The position numbers were made by a program, and so were the translations under genes. Positions 61,485 to 64,000 of a stretch of DNA of 64,000 bases are shown here, one piece after another. Under the pieces are notes generated by a model. The model did no database searches and was not told the DNA's origin. It worked only from the letters and a program-made list of their open reading frames with translations. The DNA comes from JBBTCX01 sp964494205 (GTDB lineage Bacteria > Planctomycetota > Phycisphaerae > UBA1845): the NCBI GenBank assembly GCA_964494205.1, contig CAZBRD010000004.1, forward strand, positions 1-64,000, read 5' to 3'. Position 1 is the stretch's first letter. The number at the start of each line of letters is the position of its first letter.

Positions 61485-62081
61485 CTACGGCAATTTCAAT
61501 GGGACGTCAGAATTCGGCGCGGCGCTCGGCAAGGACGTGCGACTATTCCGGTGGTCGGAGTAATTGCAAGTGTGGCGAACAAAGTTCGTTAATGAATCGT
61601 CCCAATCCTGTTCGAGCAACGGTTGGCGTTCCTTTTCGTCGAGTACTTCGAGGGCGTGTTCGCAGACTTCATCGCTTCCCGAATCCGACTTGATCAGCGT
61701 GTCGAGTGTGCGGGTGAATTCCGTAATAATTCCGAAGGCGCGGAGGCGGCTGGAATCTTTGACCCATTCAGAACCAGCCATTTGCACGATTTTGCGAAAT
61801 GCGTTGCTTATGTGTTGCATGTTCTCCAAAGATACCCGCAGGAGTGAATCCTTGAGGGTTTCGAATTGCACGATTCTGCGTCGTGCAGAGAATTTCCGTG
61901 CGTAGTATTGCAGGGAGCGTTTTTTCTGCGCGGGAATTTTTATTTCACGCAAAATGGCGGTGGCTGACCAGTTTTCGATGACGAGGTGATTGAGACGAAT
62001 CCACTTTTCGTCGTTGATTTCCCGCGCCCAGCGAGGTTTGGGCGGGACGGCGGGTTTGGCAGGGGCGAGTGATTTGGCCAT
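61485..62081 (-). CDS. Hypothetical helical protein bracketed by repeats
   Basis: The start is the ATG at 62081 with AGGAGC eight bases upstream (198 residues); the frame continues to 62255 without support. After an Ala/Pro/Lys-rich tail the chain is almost all helix: INDEKWIRLNHLVIENWSATAILREIKIP has a helix-turn-helix look, and ARKFSARRRIVQFETLKDSLLRVSLE and SRLRAFGIITEFTRTLDTLIK resemble small terminase or resolvase helper proteins. I recognise no family. Family E repeats stand on both sides (61453 and 62241, same orientation), and there is no related gene nearby, so the segment may have moved as a unit. Confidence 0.6.
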   Translation of the reverse strand: MAKSLAPAKPAVPPKPRWAREINDEKWIRLNHLVIENWSATAILREIKIPAQKKRSLQYYARKFSARRRIVQFETLKDSLLRVSLENMQHISNAFRKIVQMAGSEWVKDSSRLRAFGIITEFTRTLDTLIKSDSGSDEVCEHALEVLDEKERQPLLEQDWDDSLTNFVRHTCNYSDHRNSRTSLPSAAPNSDVPLKLP

Positions 62082-62240
62082 TGGGCATGCTCCTTTCGAG
62101 AGGTCATTGAGTTCTTGCGCGGGCGCAAACTGGCTGGGAACCCTCTTGGATAACTTGGCGGGTGATCGCTGGAGATTTAGTGATGGGAGCGCGCTTGCGG
62201 AGCCATCAGCCGAAAGACTATTCGAACGAATGATATAAGC

Positions 62241-62264
62241 GTGGGTGCAGAGCACCCAACCTAC
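62241..62264. repeat. Dispersed repeat, family E, copy 2
   Basis: GTGGGTGC-AGA-GCACCCAACCTAC, three bases different from the copy at 61453-61476, same orientation. Confidence 0.75.
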
Positions 62265-62296
62265 GAGCCTTGTTGCCGTCGTTCGGGTGCGTGCCT

Positions 62297-62392
62297 GTGC
62301 CCCTTCAGGGCACCTTTCATTTTGGATTCACGCAACCCAGGGTAGCCGCTAGCGCGGCAACCCTGGGCTTTGTTATGCAGCCCCGTTGGGGC
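62297..62392. repeat. Hairpin-rich planctomycete-type repeat, family F
   Basis: Three hairpins in a row: GTGCCCCTTCAGGGCAC (62297-62313), the AACCCAGGGT - GCCGCTAGCGCGGC - AACCCTGGGCTT unit at about 62334-62371 and GCCCCGTTGGGGC (about 62380-62392). Only one copy in the window. The AACCCAGGGT...ACCCTGGG unit is known to me as a common intergenic element of planctomycetes. Confidence 0.55.
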
Positions 62393-62458
62393 AGAACTAA
62401 TTGATTCACCGATCATGGAAACTGATGCGTTCGTTCGCCCTCCGCGCGAAAACAATAA

Positions 62459-62775
62459 TACGAATCCCACCAATTAACAGCGCAGGGTCCGGTCGCGCCT
62501 ACCCTTCGATCGCCCCTGCCGGGGCTTTGCAAATTTTTTGTGCCCTTTTCCCCACGGCTTCCGCCGTGGGCTGACCGCGTGTCGCCGCTGCCGCGGCTCG
62601 GAAGGACTGATTGCGGGGGAGATATCGTCGCAAGAATGACATAGAGCGTGTAACAGACCTCCCTCTCCATCTCTGGGAAAGGATTGAGATGAGCGGCTCA
62701 TCAGCAACGGCACCCAGTCTTGTTACAGGCTCTCATTGCGCATTTCAGGAAGCGCCAACAATTATTGGAATGTGC
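62459..62775. repeat. Composite dispersed repeat, family D, copy 2
   Basis: The core 62459-62644 matches 30159-30344, and the tail (62742-62775) matches 30350-30378, but about 97 bases (62645-62741) separate them here while only five do at the first copy. The extra stretch carries part of a family C-like palindrome. Confidence 0.75.
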
Positions 62776-62798
62776 ATGAGAGGGAGAGGGATGTCTTG
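62649..62798. repeat. Inverted-repeat-bounded segment
   Basis: GTAACAGACCTCCCTCTCC (from 62649) pairs with GGAGAGGGATGTCTTGTTAC (to 62798), about 20 of 24 positions. The segment of 150 bases has the look of a miniature element or a family C repeat that was split by the family D tail. No target-site duplication could be shown. Confidence 0.4.
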
Positions 62799-63219
62799 TT
62801 ACGAGGGATGTCTTGATACAAGGTCTAACGCCAGTTCCGTTCGGAGAAAGTGTGTCAACGTCCCAGAAACACTGAGGTTCCTTGCCTTACACTTACGGCC
62901 GGTAACTAGTTCCGAAAACGAGACTGACAACATCACAAGCACTCAATAACTGTAATCGATAAAGCTGATATGCAATGATCCGCGGGCACGATGCCCGTGC
63001 GGACGTCACCGGCCGTGTTATGGCTGCCGTATTTCTCTTGGCAGGCCGGAAATCGCATGTCGCATGAACCATAAGGTTGTGACGCGTCAAAAGACATCCG
63101 CAACGCGGCAGATTTCCGCAAGGATGTGATGCGCCAAAAACGCGGCGGCGACGCACTTTGCGCAAGGTTCGTTCCGTGGAGATTAGATCGTCCAATTGAT
63201 CGGGGTCCAATTGGCAAGG

Positions 63220-63804
63220 ATGAAATCGAAATCGACCGTCTTCGTGCTTGGCTTGTGGGCCGTGCTTGTGCTCGCGGGCTATGGTATGCTTTCTCATTAT
63301 TCGGCCACGGCGGGAACAGGAAACACATCAACGCCTGCCTGGCCGCGAGACTCTAAAGTCACGCGCAAACAGGGCATGCCGACGCTGATGCTCTTCATCC
63401 ACCCGCAGTGCCCATGCTCACGGGCAACCATCGAGGAGCTTTCGAATCTGTTGGCGCAGACTCCAAGGGAAGTCGACACGGTGGGAGTTTTCATCCGCCC
63501 GGCTGATTTCAATGATGGCTGGGAGCAAACTGATCTTTGGAAGAAATTTTCCGAACAGCCCGGAGCCCGCGTGATGGCTGACCCCGAAGGGTCTGAAACA
63601 CGTCGATTTGGCGCCGCGACTTCCGGGTTCACGATGCTCTTTGACGTCGAAGGGAAACTAGTCTTTTCCGGTGGAATTACCTCAGGTCGAGGTCATCAGG
63701 GAAGCAGCGTGGGAAAGGACGCGATTCTTCATTGGCTTCACGGCGAAGAAATTGAGATACGTGAATCACCTGTTTTTGGGTGCCCACTGTTTAACGAATC
63801 TTGA
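63220..63804 (+). CDS. RedB-like membrane-anchored thioredoxin-fold protein
   Basis: I use the ATG at 63220 (194 residues); a TTG at 63211 has the better ribosome site. An N-terminal helix (about 5-26, TVFVLGLWAVLVLAGYGMLS) anchors it. The periplasmic part is thioredoxin-like: MPTLMLFIHPQCPCSRATIEEL with a CPC motif (two Cys separated by Pro) and a later FGAATSGFTMLFDVEGKLVFSGGIT. This layout matches planctomycete proteins annotated as RedB, often followed by a sensor kinase, and here the next gene starts 17 bases later. A redox or metal-sensing role is inferred. Confidence 0.78.
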   Translation: MKSKSTVFVLGLWAVLVLAGYGMLSHYSATAGTGNTSTPAWPRDSKVTRKQGMPTLMLFIHPQCPCSRATIEELSNLLAQTPREVDTVGVFIRPADFNDGWEQTDLWKKFSEQPGARVMADPEGSETRRFGAATSGFTMLFDVEGKLVFSGGITSGRGHQGSSVGKDAILHWLHGEEIEIRESPVFGCPLFNES

Positions 63805-63821
63805 ATCACTGCGATACATCT

Positions 63822-64000
63822 ATGACCCAAGCAAGTACATCTCTTCCGAGCGATCTCGCCATTCAACGGCGGGCGAATGAACTGCTGACTGAACACACGC
63901 TCGCGATTCATCGCCGCGCGGATCAGCTGTTTGCGGTGCTCATGTTGTTGCAATGGCTCGCGGGGATCGCGATGGCGCTGACCATTTCACCGCGCACGTG
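63822..64000 (+). CDS. N-terminus of a probable sensor histidine kinase (cut by window end)
   Basis: 59 codons are visible from the ATG at 63822 to the window edge with no stop. They read as a polar start, an ERRADQLF-like helix (NELLTEHTLAIHRRADQLFA) and the start of a membrane helix (VLMLLQWLAGIAMALTI) followed by SPRT. This segment resembles the front of planctomycete hybrid kinases that follow redB-like genes. Kinase domains lie beyond the window, so the call rests on that resemblance and on position. Confidence 0.55.
   Translation, partial: MTQASTSLPSDLAIQRRANELLTEHTLAIHRRADQLFAVLMLLQWLAGIAMALTISPRT

Larger units (their letters stand above)
62082..63219. other. Repeat-rich gene-free region
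   Basis: About 1.1 kb. It holds repeat families E (62241), F (62297-62392) and D (62459-62775), plus a 24-bp inverted repeat pair (62649 and 62775). The remaining 400 bases before the RedB-like gene show no gene or RNA that I can support; open frames on both strands overlap one another. Confidence 0.6.

Noticed and set aside
62413..63331. Open frames of 70-134 codons in the repeat-rich gap
   Set aside because: They read through family D and C repeats or lie opposite the RedB-like gene; none has a ribosome site with conserved protein features.
1..64000. tRNA, rRNA, CRISPR arrays, riboswitches, integrases and transposases
   Set aside because: I looked for T-loop motifs, regularly spaced direct repeats, large conserved RNA segments and transposase/integrase motifs and found none I could support. 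A covariance-model scan would be decisive for small RNAs.

Overview
The window looks like chromosomal DNA of a free-living planctomycete, most like the Phycisphaerae side of the phylum. That placement is inference from gene content: four proteins end in or carry dockerin-type EF-hand segments of the DxDxDGDIDLxDF kind, there are two large-leader pseudopilin genes of the GFTLIELLVVIAII type, a PilM/PilN-like fusion operon with a TPR secretin, a Ser/Thr kinase next to an ECF sigma factor, two sigma-54 activators, an M64-type peptidase and an NHL/thioredoxin protein. No rRNA, tRNA, CRISPR array, integrase or transposase was recognised.

Layout. 1-2 kb: a nuclease-fold hypothetical and an ECF sigma factor with a membrane partner. 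2.2-2.9 kb: a small secreted protein behind a near-perfect sigma-54 promoter, closed by a strong terminator. 3-6 kb: a glycosyltransferase and a KdsD-type sugar-phosphate isomerase, then a YdjY-like secreted protein. 6-14.7 kb: a pilus or type II secretion operon on the minus strand (PilM/N fusion, PilO-like, PilP-position protein, TPR secretin). 14.9-22.5 kb: mtaB, a zinc-ribbon membrane protein, apt, a PQQ propeller protein, a PLP decarboxylase and an Ada-like regulator/methyltransferase. 23.4-27.2 kb: a single-domain response regulator with its own sigma-54 promoter, then an NtrC-type activator overlapping its sensor kinase. 27.4-31.5 kb: an orphan sugar-ABC permease and two secreted EF-hand proteins. 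31.6-36.8 kb: a second sigma-54 activator, divergent from a pseudopilin plus sensor kinase with a sigma-54 promoter in between (a PilS/PilR-like layout), then a second pseudopilin. 37-43 kb: Ser/Thr kinase, ECF sigma factor, WYL regulator, membrane protein, sugar isomerase. 43-49 kb: two tiny membrane-anchored basic proteins, a flavoprotein, recJ, an M64 peptidase and a DMT transporter. 50-53 kb: a three-gene cell-envelope lipoprotein cluster with three LPP20-like repeats. 53-57 kb: ispG, then a tightly overlapping three-gene cassette (colicin E3-type RNase, small acidic protein, ImmA/IrrE protease), then an epimerase. 57-64 kb: a metalloprotease lipoprotein, an NHL/thioredoxin protein, a PHP phosphoesterase, an unknown gene bracketed by repeats, a repeat-rich gap, a RedB-like protein and the start of a probable sensor kinase.

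The most interesting items are the RNase/antitoxin/ImmA-IrrE cassette at 54.4-55.9 kb, and the sigma-54 theme: three good -24/-12 promoters (2238, 24102 minus, 33168) close to two activators and two sensor kinases. At least seven families of short palindromic dispersed repeats fill most gaps between genes; one composite pair (30.2 and 62.5 kb) appears to have overwritten the 5' end of the beta-helix gene.
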